DNA of 64,000 nucleotides from Candidatus Nitrospira neomarina. Its GTDB lineage: Bacteria; Nitrospirota; Nitrospiria; Nitrospirales; UBA8639. Made by a program: the position numbers and the translations under genes. The stretch spans positions 992,001 through 1,056,000 of the forward strand of contig NZ_CP116968.1 of the NCBI RefSeq assembly GCF_032051675.1, written 5' to 3'. Shown here piece after piece: positions 46,425 to 56,028 of this stretch (within the stretch, counting starts at the first letter, position 1; every line of letters starts with the position of its first letter). The notes beneath the pieces were generated by a model. It saw only the letters and a list, made by a program, of their open reading frames with translations, did no database searches and was not told the DNA's origin.

Positions 46425-46585
46425 TTAGGCATAGTAGAAAGGGTTTCCATTCAGACTCACTCGATAGAGTGGAGAACCACTAGCGTTGCAACAACCTGGA
46501 TTGAACGGTTCCGTTGGGACGGTTTCCGCACATTATTCCTTTAGGGTAATTCCGCTGAACTGTCCCACGGGCAGGATACTGTACT

Positions 46586-47071
46586 TCAATGCCCCGGGAT
46601 TCCCGCTGCCAGATGGAAATTGGTCACTTTGGGATGGACCAAGTCGGCAAAATCCTGATACCGGAGCTTTATCACCCTGAGATGGGTTCCAGCTTGAAAG
46701 ACGATCTCCTCATCCTCTGTGAGCGATTCGTCAACAAACACCTCCAGGCCATAAAGATTCCCGAATGGCGGCATGGCTCCCACACCACAGTCAGGAAACA
46801 ATTCCTGGAATTCCCCTTCTGTGGCCAGCCGCACATGTTCCCCTCCCAGCACATCAGAGAGACGTTCGAAATCCACTTTGTGATTGGAGGGTAAGACCGC
46901 CATCACAAAACGATCGTCCGCTTTGATAATCACGACCTTCGCTAACAGTTTTCCGGAAATATGGAGAGTATGGGCAATCTCCGAGGCGGTATACGCTTCT
47001 TGATGCCGTATTAGCTGATAGGCAACCTTGCGTTCATCGAGATAGTCCTGCAATCGTGTCAATATAGGCAT
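46586..47071 (-). CDS. YbaK/EbsC-type aminoacyl-tRNA deacylase
   Basis: 161 residues, the size of a free-standing YbaK domain. Motifs: HQEAYTASEIAHTLHISGKLLAKVVIIKAD with the conserved Lys, then FERLSDVLGGEHVRLATEGEFQELFPDCGVGAMPPFG, which contains the Gly-rich GxMPPFG loop of the family. It edits mischarged tRNA (YbaK: Cys-tRNA-Pro; relatives Ala). The exact substrate is not shown by the sequence. A single gene. Confidence 0.88.
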   Translation of the reverse strand: MPILTRLQDYLDERKVAYQLIRHQEAYTASEIAHTLHISGKLLAKVVIIKADDRFVMAVLPSNHKVDFERLSDVLGGEHVRLATEGEFQELFPDCGVGAMPPFGNLYGLEVFVDESLTEDEEIVFQAGTHLRVIKLRYQDFADLVHPKVTNFHLAAGIPGH

Positions 47072-47836
47072 GGCGACCTCCTTGGTGTGAACCCGCCGGT
47101 GTCCTGCAATGGTCTAAGCTGAAATCATGCAACCTCCTTTCTTCTGTCTGAAAATTCTTTTGTCACGAAATTGTGCATCAATCCCAGAAAATGGGCAAGT
47201 CGAATATCTCTGTCTCAAAATAGCCAACACAGAGAGAAGTCTCATGACAGTCCCCTTTAATCCGGGGAAATTCCCGGCCTTTGGGGATGCCTTGCTGAAT
47301 TCAATTCCAGCCACCGCATATCATGTTTGAGTTTCGCTGCACAGCCGACATTGTTGAAGTCGGGCTTTGCTCGTCCTTATGGAAATCACTGACTTTCATC
47401 GGGCGGCCCGGATCGACGGGTCTTCCGGTCCACCATTCAGCTGAAGGACTCTCTTAGGCGTTGAACGGAATTTGATATGGATAGTATTGGATGATGCAGC
47501 ATACCCCTTAAGCGGTCCGAGAAAAATGATAACCCCTTCCTTGATTTGGCCTCGCGACGTAGAAGCTCAATTGTGGAAAAAGACCGGCCTGTGTCCGTAT
47601 ATGGCAACGGTGCTATTGAAATTATTTTTGGAAAGAAGTGAAGCGGCATAACAACCAACTGGACCGGACGACCGGCCTAGGTATTTTGTTGCTGTTGTGT
47701 TAGGACATTCCGACTGGTCGACGATGACCTTCTCGCTCTGATTCATCCTGCCGAATCGACACGGATCCCATCGCTCTCAACACATTCAAAAAGATGAATT
47801 GATACGGCTTGCCCCACAAGGGATTCATAGCCTTGA
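47072..47836. other. Long intergenic region, no convincing gene
   Basis: About 765 bp. A plus-strand run of ~48 codons ending at 47641 (NPFLDLASRRRSSIVEKDRP) faintly recalls a nitroreductase N-terminus (FxDLxxxRRSxR) and may be a relic; no start codon or ribosome-binding site accompanies it. Other open frames on both strands lack motifs. No RNA gene recognised. Confidence 0.4.
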
Positions 47837-49039
47837 TCACGGTCCGATCGCCTTGGTTTCTTCCAGGTGTTTCTTCAGGTATTCCATAAACGGGGTGCCG
47901 CCGGTGCCTACGGAGGTGGGATTAGTGGATTGTTTCTCGCTTTGCTGATGAATATAGGTCGCGGCATAGTCCAGATGTGTGGCCCGAAACCGTGCCAGAA
48001 GTTGTACACATTCGTGATAGGCCTGCCATAGGGCGGGGGTGCGGGATTTGTGGTCCATACTATATCCGGACAGCAAGGGACGGCCGGCATGGTCCTGTTG
48101 ATGTTCCAATCTTTCGAGAAAAGCGCGGTGGGCAGGCGGCATGTACTGGCGCATCTCGGCGAGATACACGGTTAAGGGATCTTCCGCGTGTGTAATGCCC
48201 AGTGCGGCATCCAGTGCAGGAATGATTGAGCTTTGGGCACCCGTTTCTCCTCTGAAGTATTGTGGTTCCTCCCGGTACTCTTCAACACTCTCATATACGA
48301 GTCCATTGGGAAGGGCCGGATTGTTTTTCCAGCCGTGAATAAACGGTCTCACGCGGTGATAATACATATAGGGATCACACCGCTCGGGCATGCGATCCAG
48401 CGTTAGGCACATGCCTTCTATCGTCGAAGCCAAAGTCATGAGTGCTTTGGTCACCTCATCGGCATGATCCCGTCCCGCAGCTTCCTGCGCGCGAAGAATA
48501 GCGGCCATCGCAGGTCCTGCCTTCGCTTCAATGTCCACGTGGACGGCCACGAACCACTCTTCATCCAATCCACCCAGAAAGTTTTGCAGCAATACAACAT
48601 TATCGAGTTCGATGGGGCGTTTAGGATCGAGACTACGCCAGTTGTCCAACGCATAGGAGGCATACGACAAAACGGGAGGTCGGCCTAACCGGCGTGACAC
48701 CTCACACCAGGGCACGGCCAGGTTGGACGGGAGACGGTCGAGGGGGTGGTCCGGATTTTCCCAAATGTAGCCATGCGCAGCAAAAGAAAGAATGCGGTTG
48801 GCATATCGGTAGGTGGCGAGGGTCCAGTCGTCTTTTTTGGCGGGAATGAGGTCCTGCATCGTGTGGATGGTGTTTCGGAGTTGGCGGGCCGCCAGTAGCT
48901 TGGGTAGTTGCCGGCCGAGCCATTCAAGCTCAGGACAGAGTGAGCAGGAAGAAAGAGGGTCGGGGACAGGCAAAAATCCGCGCTCTTCGGACATCTCAAA
49001 ATGTGAGAACGAATGTCGTTGAAGTGGTGCAGGTAGCAT
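47837..49039 (-). CDS. Indoleamine 2,3-dioxygenase-like heme protein
   Basis: 400 residues, the usual IDO length. Signature stretches are RGFLPVPDP near the start, RPFIHGWKNNPALPNGLVYE, YFRGETGAQSSIIPALDAALGI, and FRATHLDYAATYI, whose His should be the proximal heme ligand, then TSVGTGGTPFMEYL. IDO oxidises tryptophan to N-formylkynurenine. IDO is less usual than TDO in bacteria. It is the last minus-strand gene of the catabolic cluster, 450 bp after meaB, so cotranscription is doubtful. Other kynurenine pathway genes are absent. Confidence 0.88.
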   Translation of the reverse strand: MLPAPLQRHSFSHFEMSEERGFLPVPDPLSSCSLCPELEWLGRQLPKLLAARQLRNTIHTMQDLIPAKKDDWTLATYRYANRILSFAAHGYIWENPDHPLDRLPSNLAVPWCEVSRRLGRPPVLSYASYALDNWRSLDPKRPIELDNVVLLQNFLGGLDEEWFVAVHVDIEAKAGPAMAAILRAQEAAGRDHADEVTKALMTLASTIEGMCLTLDRMPERCDPYMYYHRVRPFIHGWKNNPALPNGLVYESVEEYREEPQYFRGETGAQSSIIPALDAALGITHAEDPLTVYLAEMRQYMPPAHRAFLERLEHQQDHAGRPLLSGYSMDHKSRTPALWQAYHECVQLLARFRATHLDYAATYIHQQSEKQSTNPTSVGTGGTPFMEYLKKHLEETKAIGP

Positions 49040-49491
49040 GATTCGTGATTTTCAATAAAGATCCCTCAGCCAGACTGTGGGGTATTCAGAAGAAAATGGG
49101 AACCAGAAAATCCCCCTCACCCCCTTTTTTTAAGTTCTTCCGGGTTATGCGTGGGCAACCTCATCGGATATTGTTGAAGCCCATGTGCCTCGGAGATGAG
49201 GCCACGGCACATTCCTCCCTTTTGTAAGGGGAGGATTGAGGTGGGGTAGAGTCTTGGATCCGTACGCATCTTGATGGGCATCGGAAAATTTTGGTTACAG
49301 TGGCAATGTGATGCCTCTACCTCCTCCTGCCCCCTCCTTACAAAGGAGGGGATTCTCTTCGCAGATCTGTCTAGTTCGAACAATCCACACGATTTCCTAA
49401 AGAGCCCTTTTTCTAAAGTGGGAACCTTTCGATAAAACTCAGGCCAGGCCCAATTGTTCAGCCCGTAACACGCTACGGGGAATATGTTCGT
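49040..49491. other. Intergenic region containing the palindromic repeat
   Basis: Apart from the repeat element, it shows no open frame with coding character. It separates the IDO gene from the meaB end of the cluster and may serve as a terminator region. Confidence 0.4.
49111..49352. repeat. Intergenic palindromic repeat element
   Basis: The spacer between the IDO gene and meaB holds several related G/C-rich inverted segments: CCCCCTCACCCCC near 49112, CCTCCCTTTTGTAAGGGGAGG at 49214-49234, and a perfect palindrome CCCCTCCTT-ACA-AAGGAGGGG at 49332-49352. The two hairpin stems share nearly the same sequence in opposite orientation. This resembles REP/MITE-like intergenic elements, whose copies elsewhere in the genome could be counted. 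Confidence 0.6.
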
Positions 49492-50268
49492 TTACCCGGA
49501 AACGGGTGCCTCAATTTCAAGGGACTGTTGGTGGCGGGTAATGGCCTCTACCAACGATGGAATACCTTCTCCGGTTGTGGCGGTCACCAGCAACACCTGT
49601 GGCACCCATTCCCGCAACGACTGAAGGGTTTCGTGCGCGCCGGCATGATCGGCCTTATTGACGACGACGATATGGGCCACTTCCAGGATTCCAGCTTTCA
49701 TGGCCTGCACGTCATCACCAAGACCGGGAGCGACGACATCAACTACCGTTTGGGCTATCTGGGCAATTTCACCCTCTTCCTGTCCCATCCCGATGGTTTC
49801 AATCAACACGACATCAAACCCGGCCGCATCGAGAACGTGAATGGCGTCCTGTGTCGCCAGGGCCAGGCCACCCCGGTGTCCTCTCGTGCCCATGCTCCGG
49901 ATGTAGACACGATCATCCAACGAATGGTGCTGCATGCGAATGCGATCGCCCAGAATGGCGCCGCCGGTTAACGAACTGCTGATATCCACGGCCAGCACAC
50001 CGACCTTTTTCCCTTGTGAGCGATACGCCGTAATCAATTGATCGATCACGGTACTTTTTCCCGCGCCGGGATACCCGGTGATCCCGATAATGCGTGCATG
50101 GCCGGAGAAAGGCTCGAGCCCCTCCAGGACCGCTATTCTTTCCGGCCCATCGGATTCCAACAAGCTAATGGCACGGGAAATTGCTCTGATGTTTCCGGTT
50201 CGGACTTCCTCGATTACGGAGGGAATCGTTAAGAATTTATGTGAGGCCGAGGGGTTCGAACCAGACAT
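49492..50268 (-). CDS. meaB: MeaB/ArgK-type G-protein chaperone of a B12-dependent mutase
   Basis: 258 residues. GTPase motifs: Walker A GYPGAGKS near residue 66, the Mg-binding DISSSLTGGAILGDRIRM, ETIGMGQEE (Walker B/switch) and VVNKAD (the NKxD base motif). MeaB loads or protects cobalamin in acyl-CoA mutases. It is shorter than typical MeaB (~320-330), missing most of the C-terminal dimerisation arm. It overlaps the OB-fold gene by 32 bp and is in the same cluster as both mutase subunits, fitting its role. Confidence 0.9.
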   Translation of the reverse strand: MSGSNPSASHKFLTIPSVIEEVRTGNIRAISRAISLLESDGPERIAVLEGLEPFSGHARIIGITGYPGAGKSTVIDQLITAYRSQGKKVGVLAVDISSSLTGGAILGDRIRMQHHSLDDRVYIRSMGTRGHRGGLALATQDAIHVLDAAGFDVVLIETIGMGQEEGEIAQIAQTVVDVVAPGLGDDVQAMKAGILEVAHIVVVNKADHAGAHETLQSLREWVPQVLLVTATTGEGIPSLVEAITRHQQSLEIEAPVSG

Positions 50269-50734
50269 CGGTCACCTTAAATGTTGGAGCTTTGGCGAAA
50301 CGCGGACGGATCGGTAGCCCAATGTGAACGTGATCAGGTGAAATATTTTTCAGACGGGTGAGAAAGAGGGTGTTCACATTTTTAAATTCCACCAGAGTCA
50401 GGATAAACGGGGTTTCTTTGAGAAAACTTTCGCTACCATAATGACAGACTGTGAAGGTATGGACGCATCCGGTCAGTGGAAGCTTTTCCCATGTGGTGGC
50501 TGCCCCACATTCCATGCAATGAGATCGGGGTGTGGCGTACATATATTGACAGCGTGTACACCGTGATCCCAACAGATCTCCTTTACTCAATCCAACAAAA
50601 AAGGGAGAATCCTGGGCATAACTGTGGCGGTAATCAATGTCGTAGTGGTCCTGGATGATTAATGGATCGACCCCAAAGAGATTGACCCCTTTGTGTTCCG
50701 GCAAGGTTTGTTCTGAGGTTTCGAAGTGTTTCAT
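50237..50734 (-). CDS. DUF35-type Zn-ribbon/OB-fold protein (thiolase partner)
   Basis: About 165 residues. A zinc ribbon (LLGSRCTRCQYMYATPRSHCMECGAA, cysteines CX2C and CX2C) is followed by an OB-fold with FTVCHYGSESF and LTRLKNISP. Members pair with thiolase-like or HMG-CoA synthase enzymes and pass CoA intermediates in a channel. It starts 8 bp after the stop of the thiolase-like gene, supporting a complex. The ATG at 50734 is used; its 3' end overlaps meaB. Confidence 0.85.
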   Translation of the reverse strand: MKHFETSEQTLPEHKGVNLFGVDPLIIQDHYDIDYRHSYAQDSPFFVGLSKGDLLGSRCTRCQYMYATPRSHCMECGAATTWEKLPLTGCVHTFTVCHYGSESFLKETPFILTLVEFKNVNTLFLTRLKNISPDHVHIGLPIRPRFAKAPTFKVTDVWFEPLGLT

Positions 50735-50741
50735 GATGTGG

Positions 50742-52025
50742 TTATGTCCTCTCCAAGATCGACACCGTGATAGAGGTCCCGGTGCCCGCATGACTATGGA
50801 TGAGTCCACGTCGAGGATCGCGAAGTTGTAATGCCGGACTGCCTAAATGCCTCTCGATCGTGTCTTGTAATTGCCAAAATGCAAAGACGGCCTGCATCAG
50901 ACCTGTGGCTCCGATCGGATGGCCGCAGGCCAAGAGCCCTCCGGATGGATTCACGGGGAGTCGTCCTTGGTCCGGTAACGGCAAGCCATACTCAATCCCC
51001 GGCATAAACGGGGTACCCTTTTCAATAAAACTGCCGCCTTCCCCATATTTACACAACCCAAGATCTTCATAGGATTGAATTTCAGAGGAGGTATAGGCAT
51101 CGTGAAGTTCGACAAAGCTTAATTCTTCCAGTGGATTCCGGATGCCGGCCATTTCGTAGGCCAGTTTTGCTGCCATACGCCCCCCGCGATAGGAATGCAC
51201 CCCGGGGTATTTGAGCCGGGCATAATCGGATTCCTGCTCGTGCGGAAGCAGCGGAACTTTTCCATGCGGCCGGTCAGCCATGCGCATGGCATCTGACCCT
51301 GAGCCTATGCCGGTGATGTGCACCGGCCGGTCACAGACCTGTTCCGCAATGGTTTCGTCCGCCAGAATGCAGACGGCTGCTCCATCGGACATGGTGCAGA
51401 TATCTTCCATGGTCAATGGGGTGGCCACCATGGGCGATTCCCGAACCTGTTTGACGGTGAGCCGTTTCGCTTTTTGCGCATAGGGATTGTACAGAGCATT
51501 CAGATGATTTTTGACGGAGACCATGGCCATCTGTTCAACCGTGGTGCCAAATTCATGCATATGGCGATTGACCATCATGGCATAGTACCCGCTGTAAAAC
51601 CCTCCAACCGGAAAGTCGAAATTCGTATCGGAAGCCAACGCAATAAATTCGTTCCCTTTCCAGGTGTTGACCCGGGACATGGTTTCAAACCCGAAGGCGA
51701 CACAACAATTCATCCGCTCCGAAGCAATCGCTTCCCAAGCCGATTGGAAACACAACCCTCCCGTGGCCCCGCCCCCTTCGACGCGTTTGGAGGGTTTGGG
51801 ACATAGGCCCAGATAATCGTGTGCCATGCTGCCGGCCATCGATTGGCGGGTGAAATGATCTGAAAAATAGGAGCCGACCCCTCCATCGATCATGTCTTTC
51901 GATAATCCGGGTACGTCCTGGAGGGCGGCGTCATAGGCTTCTTTGACCATCAGACGAAAATCTTTTTCCGGATGGGCTTTGGCGAATTTTGTGATCCCGC
52001 CGCTGATCATATAGACGGGTCTCAT
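50742..52025 (-). CDS. Thiolase-superfamily protein without the usual nucleophilic Cys
   Basis: 427 residues with SCP2-thiolase-like motifs: [39 protein letters not shown] and [11 protein letters not shown]. Where catalytic thiolases have (N/E)xxC[AS]SG, this one reads [11 protein letters not shown] (about residues 82-92), so a Gly takes the Cys place; Cys92 is out of register. It might act in carbon-carbon bond cleavage (as in the Ltp2-type aldolases that also use a DUF35 partner), not as a true acetyl-CoA thiolase. A canonical thiolase is separately encoded in the cluster. ATGA overlap with icmB. Confidence 0.8.
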   Translation of the reverse strand: MRPVYMISGGITKFAKAHPEKDFRLMVKEAYDAALQDVPGLSKDMIDGGVGSYFSDHFTRQSMAGSMAHDYLGLCPKPSKRVEGGGATGGLCFQSAWEAIASERMNCCVAFGFETMSRVNTWKGNEFIALASDTNFDFPVGGFYSGYYAMMVNRHMHEFGTTVEQMAMVSVKNHLNALYNPYAQKAKRLTVKQVRESPMVATPLTMEDICTMSDGAAVCILADETIAEQVCDRPVHITGIGSGSDAMRMADRPHGKVPLLPHEQESDYARLKYPGVHSYRGGRMAAKLAYEMAGIRNPLEELSFVELHDAYTSSEIQSYEDLGLCKYGEGGSFIEKGTPFMPGIEYGLPLPDQGRLPVNPSGGLLACGHPIGATGLMQAVFAFWQLQDTIERHLGSPALQLRDPRRGLIHSHAGTGTSITVSILERT

Positions 52026-52423
52026 CGGGGCAGTCCTTTCACGAATTCCACAATGCGTGACATCGAGGTGCCGGGAGGGAACAGGGCCCGCACACCGGTT
52101 TCCATTAGAGGGCCGACATCATCAGAGGGGATAATGCCTCCACCGAAGACGGCAATATCCTCGGCATGATGCGTTTTCAGTAATTCCAGGACCCGTGGAA
52201 ACAGAGAGGTATGGGCACCGGAATGAATGCTGAGGCCTATCGCGTTCACGTCCTCTTGAATGGCGATATTGACGACCTGCTCGGGGGTTTGGTGCAACCC
52301 GGTATAAATGACCTCCACGCCGGAGTCTCGCAGGGCCCGGGCTACCAGTTTCACGCCGCGGTCGTGGCCATCCAAACCAACCTTTCCGATCAGGACTCGA
52401 ATGGGCGTCGTTGCTGTGGTCAT
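52022..52423 (-). CDS. icmB: B12-dependent acyl-CoA mutase, small (cobalamin-binding) subunit
   Basis: 133 residues, the usual size of a small mutase subunit (IcmB ~136). It carries [21 protein letters not shown], whose DXHXXG His is the lower cobalt ligand, then [18 protein letters not shown] and VFGGGIIP. It binds adenosylcobalamin with the large subunit encoded at 53418-55085. ATGA overlaps tie it to the MBL gene before it and the thiolase-like gene after it. Named for isobutyryl-CoA mutase because of the large subunit's active-site residues; MCM small subunit is the alternative. Confidence 0.88.
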   Translation of the reverse strand: MTTATTPIRVLIGKVGLDGHDRGVKLVARALRDSGVEVIYTGLHQTPEQVVNIAIQEDVNAIGLSIHSGAHTSLFPRVLELLKTHHAEDIAVFGGGIIPSDDVGPLMETGVRALFPPGTSMSRIVEFVKGLPR

Positions 52424-53274
52424 GCTGTTCTCGCTTCCTCTGCAGGTTTCAAGAAATATTTGCCTTCCGGGTCTTTGTGGACGTACCCCATCTCAATCCG
52501 GGGGTCATGTTCGAAAATCAGGAGCCATCCTTCCTCGTAGGCTTGATCGAGAATCCATCGTTTGGTTTCCAGCGTCTGTAGCGGAAAGAGGTCATAGCCC
52601 ATAATATAGGGGAGGGGCAGGTGAGAGACCGTGGGAATACAATCACCTAAAAAGAAGGCCGTGTGTCCTTCGGATTCAATCTTGACGCTTTGGTGGTATT
52701 TGGTATGGCCGGGGGTGACCACCATTGAGACACCGGGAAGCCACTCGGTCGTGCCTGTGACAAACTCACATTGGTGATGTTCCAGAATAGGAATGAAATT
52801 TTCCTGACGGTAACTGGCCTTGGTCCGTTCATTCGCCTTGATGGCATCTTCAAATTCTCCGCGTTGCACCAGATAGCGTGCCATCGGAAACGTCGGGATC
52901 GTCCGTCCTTTTTCATCACACCGCGTGTTGCCTCCGGCATGATCGAAATGAAGATGGGTATTGATCACCATATCGATATCCTTCGGGGCAAGGCGGTAGT
53001 GGTGTAAGGCATCATGAAGCGAAGAGGATTGATCCACGGCAAACATTCGATGAAATTTTTTGTCTTGTTTTGAGCCCAGTCCCGTATCGACGAGGATGTT
53101 CTTCCCATGTGCCTGAATCAGCAGACAGGTCAAGCTGAGCGGGATGCGGTGGTGATCGTCGGCCGGACAACATTTCTCCCAGATTACCCTGGGAACCACC
53201 CCGAACATCGCTCCGCCGTCAAGCCGGAACCGGCCGTCTGTCACAGGATAAATGTTAAATTGTCCAAGTTTCAC
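52420..53274 (-). CDS. Metallo-beta-lactamase-fold hydrolase
   Basis: 284 residues with the binuclear metal motif [13 protein letters not shown] near residue 105, VDTGLG before it, and TPGHTKYHQ and GDCIPT after it. Members hydrolyse lactones or thioesters; here, encoded between the two mutase subunits and overlapping icmB by ATGA, it may hydrolyse an acyl-CoA (thioesterase-like glyoxalase II type) or a lactone. The substrate is unknown. Confidence 0.85.
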   Translation of the reverse strand: MKLGQFNIYPVTDGRFRLDGGAMFGVVPRVIWEKCCPADDHHRIPLSLTCLLIQAHGKNILVDTGLGSKQDKKFHRMFAVDQSSSLHDALHHYRLAPKDIDMVINTHLHFDHAGGNTRCDEKGRTIPTFPMARYLVQRGEFEDAIKANERTKASYRQENFIPILEHHQCEFVTGTTEWLPGVSMVVTPGHTKYHQSVKIESEGHTAFFLGDCIPTVSHLPLPYIMGYDLFPLQTLETKRWILDQAYEEGWLLIFEHDPRIEMGYVHKDPEGKYFLKPAEEARTA

Positions 53275-53417
53275 AGGATTGGTCCCTTCTGTGTTGAGGA
53301 AAAGGGTTTTCGGCTACAGGAATATTGGTGAAATCCGTCTGCCGGTTTGCTCTGTGACCTCCTTACGGATCAAGTCCTGAAGGCCAACATGGCTTGTGGT
53401 CCTCAGGCTGAGACAAC

Positions 53418-55085
53418 TTATAAGACAACCGGTTCACGATAGGTTCCAAAGACTCCCTTTAAGGCTCCACATATTTCTCCCAATGTGGCCCTGGCTTTGA
53501 CGGCGTGCATCAGGTGTGGCAACAGATTTTCGCCGGATTGTGCGAACCATTGAATTTCGTGAAGCGCTTCAGCCACTTTCTTGGGGTCCCGGTTGGCGCG
53601 AAACGAACGTAAACGTTCCCGCTGATACTGTTCGACTTCCTTTCCGATTCGCAGGGTGGGAATGGTGTACTGCTCCGACTCAACGTACTCATTGACCCCG
53701 ACGATGATACGTTCTTTCCGTTCGATTTCCTCCTGGTAGTGCTGGGACGCTTCCAGAATCTCTCGTTGTGGGAACCCTCGTTCGATGGCGGCCAACATGC
53801 CTCCCATGGCATCCAGCTTGCGAAAGTATTCGCGGGCACCTTCTTCCATCCGGTTGGTGAGGTGCTCAATAAAGTAGGAACCGGCCAGAGGATCAACCGT
53901 GTTGGTGACCCCGCTTTCATGAGCAATGATTTGTTGGGTACGTAACGCCAGCGTCACAGCCTCCTGAGTGGGCAGAGACAGCGTCTCATCCATGGAATTG
54001 GTATGCAGTGATTGCGTGCCGCCGAGCACGGCTGCCAGAGCCTGAAGGGTTGTGCGCACCACATTGTTCATGGGTTGTTGCGCCATGAGGGAACAGCCTG
54101 CTGTCTGGGCATGGAAGCGGAGCTGGAACGAGCGTGGATTGTTGGGGTGGTATCGGTCTTTCATCTCCTGCGCCCACACGCGTCGTGCCGCTCGAAACTT
54201 GGCAATTTCCTCAAAAAAGTCGTTATGCGAATTAAAGAAAAAGGACAGTTGTGGGGCAAAGGCGTCAATCGGCAATCCTGCCTGAACGGCGGCTTCGACA
54301 TAGGTCAGCCCGTTATACAGGGTAAAGGCCAGTTCCTGCACGGCGGTGGATCCGGCTTCCCGGATGTGATACCCGCTAATGCTGATGGGATGCCATTTCG
54401 GCACGTGTTCACTGCAGTAGCCGATGGTGTCCGTGATCAACCGCATGTGGGGTGCAGGGGGGAACAACCATTCTTTTTGTGCGATATATTCTTTGAGGAT
54501 ATCGTTTTGCAGGGTGCCATTGAGCCGAGTCAGCGGGATGCCTTGCCGTTCAGCCAGAGTGAGATACATGGCGAATATCACGGCGGCCGGGCCATTGATC
54601 GTCATGGAGACCGATACCCGATTCAAAGGGATTCCGTCGAAGAGTGTGGCCATGTCTTCCAAAGACGAAATTGCGACCCCACAATAGCCTACCTCCCCAA
54701 GAGCCTGCGGATCATCTGAATCCAGGCCCATGAGGGTCGGCATATCAAACGCGACGCTCAGACCGGTTTGTCCCTGATCCAGGAGATATTTGAAACGGGC
54801 GTTGGTGTCATGAGCCGTCCCGAACCCTGCGAATTGCCGCATCGTCCATAGCCGACTGCGGTACATCGTCTGGTGAATCCCACGTGTGTAAGGAAAGTCT
54901 CCAGGATGCCCGAGGTCACGTTCAGGATCCCAATCTCTGAGGTCTTCCTGCGTATATTGTTCGGCAATCGGCAGTCCGGACAAGGCCGTACAGGGCGTCT
55001 TCCGGTCCTGAGGATAATGAGAGGCCGGACGTTTTTCAGCCGAATCCTTCTGATGGACCACCGGTGAATCGTGAGCAATCTTCAT
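53418..55085 (-). CDS. icmA: B12-dependent acyl-CoA mutase, large subunit, isobutyryl-CoA mutase-type active site
   Basis: 555 residues; a barrel mutase large subunit ([59 protein letters not shown]). The substrate residues differ from methylmalonyl-CoA mutase: P. shermanii Tyr89 aligns with Phe85 and Arg207 with Gln203; the spacing (118 residues) and His244/His240 match exactly. IcmA has this Phe/Gln pair. So isobutyryl-CoA to n-butyryl-CoA is predicted. Lacks the C-terminal B12 domain, supplied by icmB. The ATG at 55085 follows AGGA; the longer 605-aa reading lacks support. Confidence 0.88.
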   Translation of the reverse strand: MKIAHDSPVVHQKDSAEKRPASHYPQDRKTPCTALSGLPIAEQYTQEDLRDWDPERDLGHPGDFPYTRGIHQTMYRSRLWTMRQFAGFGTAHDTNARFKYLLDQGQTGLSVAFDMPTLMGLDSDDPQALGEVGYCGVAISSLEDMATLFDGIPLNRVSVSMTINGPAAVIFAMYLTLAERQGIPLTRLNGTLQNDILKEYIAQKEWLFPPAPHMRLITDTIGYCSEHVPKWHPISISGYHIREAGSTAVQELAFTLYNGLTYVEAAVQAGLPIDAFAPQLSFFFNSHNDFFEEIAKFRAARRVWAQEMKDRYHPNNPRSFQLRFHAQTAGCSLMAQQPMNNVVRTTLQALAAVLGGTQSLHTNSMDETLSLPTQEAVTLALRTQQIIAHESGVTNTVDPLAGSYFIEHLTNRMEEGAREYFRKLDAMGGMLAAIERGFPQREILEASQHYQEEIERKERIIVGVNEYVESEQYTIPTLRIGKEVEQYQRERLRSFRANRDPKKVAEALHEIQWFAQSGENLLPHLMHAVKARATLGEICGALKGVFGTYREPVVL

Positions 55086-55108
55086 GGCGTCATATCCTGA
55101 CAAGGGGG

Positions 55109-55972
55109 TCAAGGTTGATAGGTGTAAAATCCTCTTCCTGACTTTCGACCCAACCAACCCGCCTCGACATATTTTCGAAGAAGCGGACACGGGCGAAACT
55201 TTTGATCGCCGAATTCTTGATATAAAATTTCGCAAATGTTGAGCACGGTATCCAAACCGATACGATCGGCTAAGGCCAGTGGGCCTACAGGGTGGTTGGT
55301 GCCATAAGTCATGGCCTTGTCGATCATGTCGACGGTCGCGATGCCTTCGGCTAAGGCAAAAATGGCTTCATTGACCATCGGCATGAGCAGGCGATTGACA
55401 ATGAAACCCGGAGAATCTTTGGATTCCACCACAACTTTTCCCATGCGGTCGGCAAGTCCGGCGAGAAGCGAGATGGTCTCATCGCTGGTTCGCAAACCTC
55501 GAATGAGTTCGACCAATTTCATGACTGGGACCGGATTCATAAAATGCATGCCGGCGACCTGAGCGTCTCGCCCCGACATGGCCCCCAGTTTTGTGATGGA
55601 TATCGAGGAGGTATTGCTGGCCAGGATCACCTCCGGTTTGCAGATTGCGCCAAGCTCTTGGAACAGCTCGCATTTCATTTCAAAATTTTCGGGGGCGGCT
55701 TCCAGGATCAGGTGACGATCAGTCATATCCCCGAGGGATTGGGTGGTCCGGATTCGTTTTAAGGCCGCTTCGCCCTCCGAAGCCGGGATGATGCCATCCT
55801 GAATTTGTTTGGCGAGTCCCTTGTGAATGCGTTCAAGAGCGGCTTCCAGGGATCCGGTGTGGATATCGTAGAGGAAGACCTCACAGCCTGCGAGCGCAGA
55901 TACGAACGCAATGCCCGCACCCATTTGGCCGGCTCCTACGACACCAATGGTTTGTATGGCCTGTGATGGCAT
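55109..55972 (-). CDS. hbd: 3-hydroxybutyryl-CoA dehydrogenase
   Basis: 287 residues; NAD-binding [14 protein letters not shown] at the N-terminus, [29 protein letters not shown] (catalytic His and Glu), [18 protein letters not shown], and [15 protein letters not shown]. It oxidises (S)-3-hydroxybutyryl-CoA to acetoacetyl-CoA, the step before thiolase, whose gene lies 56 bp upstream on the same strand. Strict homologue of PaaH/Hbd; not fused to an enoyl-CoA hydratase. Confidence 0.95.
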   Translation of the reverse strand: MPSQAIQTIGVVGAGQMGAGIAFVSALAGCEVFLYDIHTGSLEAALERIHKGLAKQIQDGIIPASEGEAALKRIRTTQSLGDMTDRHLILEAAPENFEMKCELFQELGAICKPEVILASNTSSISITKLGAMSGRDAQVAGMHFMNPVPVMKLVELIRGLRTSDETISLLAGLADRMGKVVVESKDSPGFIVNRLLMPMVNEAIFALAEGIATVDMIDKAMTYGTNHPVGPLALADRIGLDTVLNICEILYQEFGDQKFRPCPLLRKYVEAGWLGRKSGRGFYTYQP

Positions 55973-56028
55973 GTACGCTTCTCCTCCAGTCCAAACCGAA
56001 ACGTGATCGGGGGCGTGAATACCATGTG

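Noticed and set aside
47530-47641. Nitroreductase-like fragment (NPFLDLASRRRSSI)
   Set aside because: Only a faint similarity over about 15 residues, without a start; reported only as a possible relic.
50245-50260. GGTTCGAA stretch resembling a tRNA T-loop
   Set aside because: It lies inside the OB-fold/meaB coding overlap, with no acceptor or anticodon arms around it.
54012-54719. 235-codon plus-strand frame inside icmA
   Set aside because: Antisense to a conserved enzyme with clear motifs in the other strand; no ribosome-binding site or family.
53418-55235. 605-codon reading of the mutase large subunit
   Set aside because: The extra 50 residues have no family match and overlap the end of hbd; the ATG at 55085 has a ribosome-binding site.
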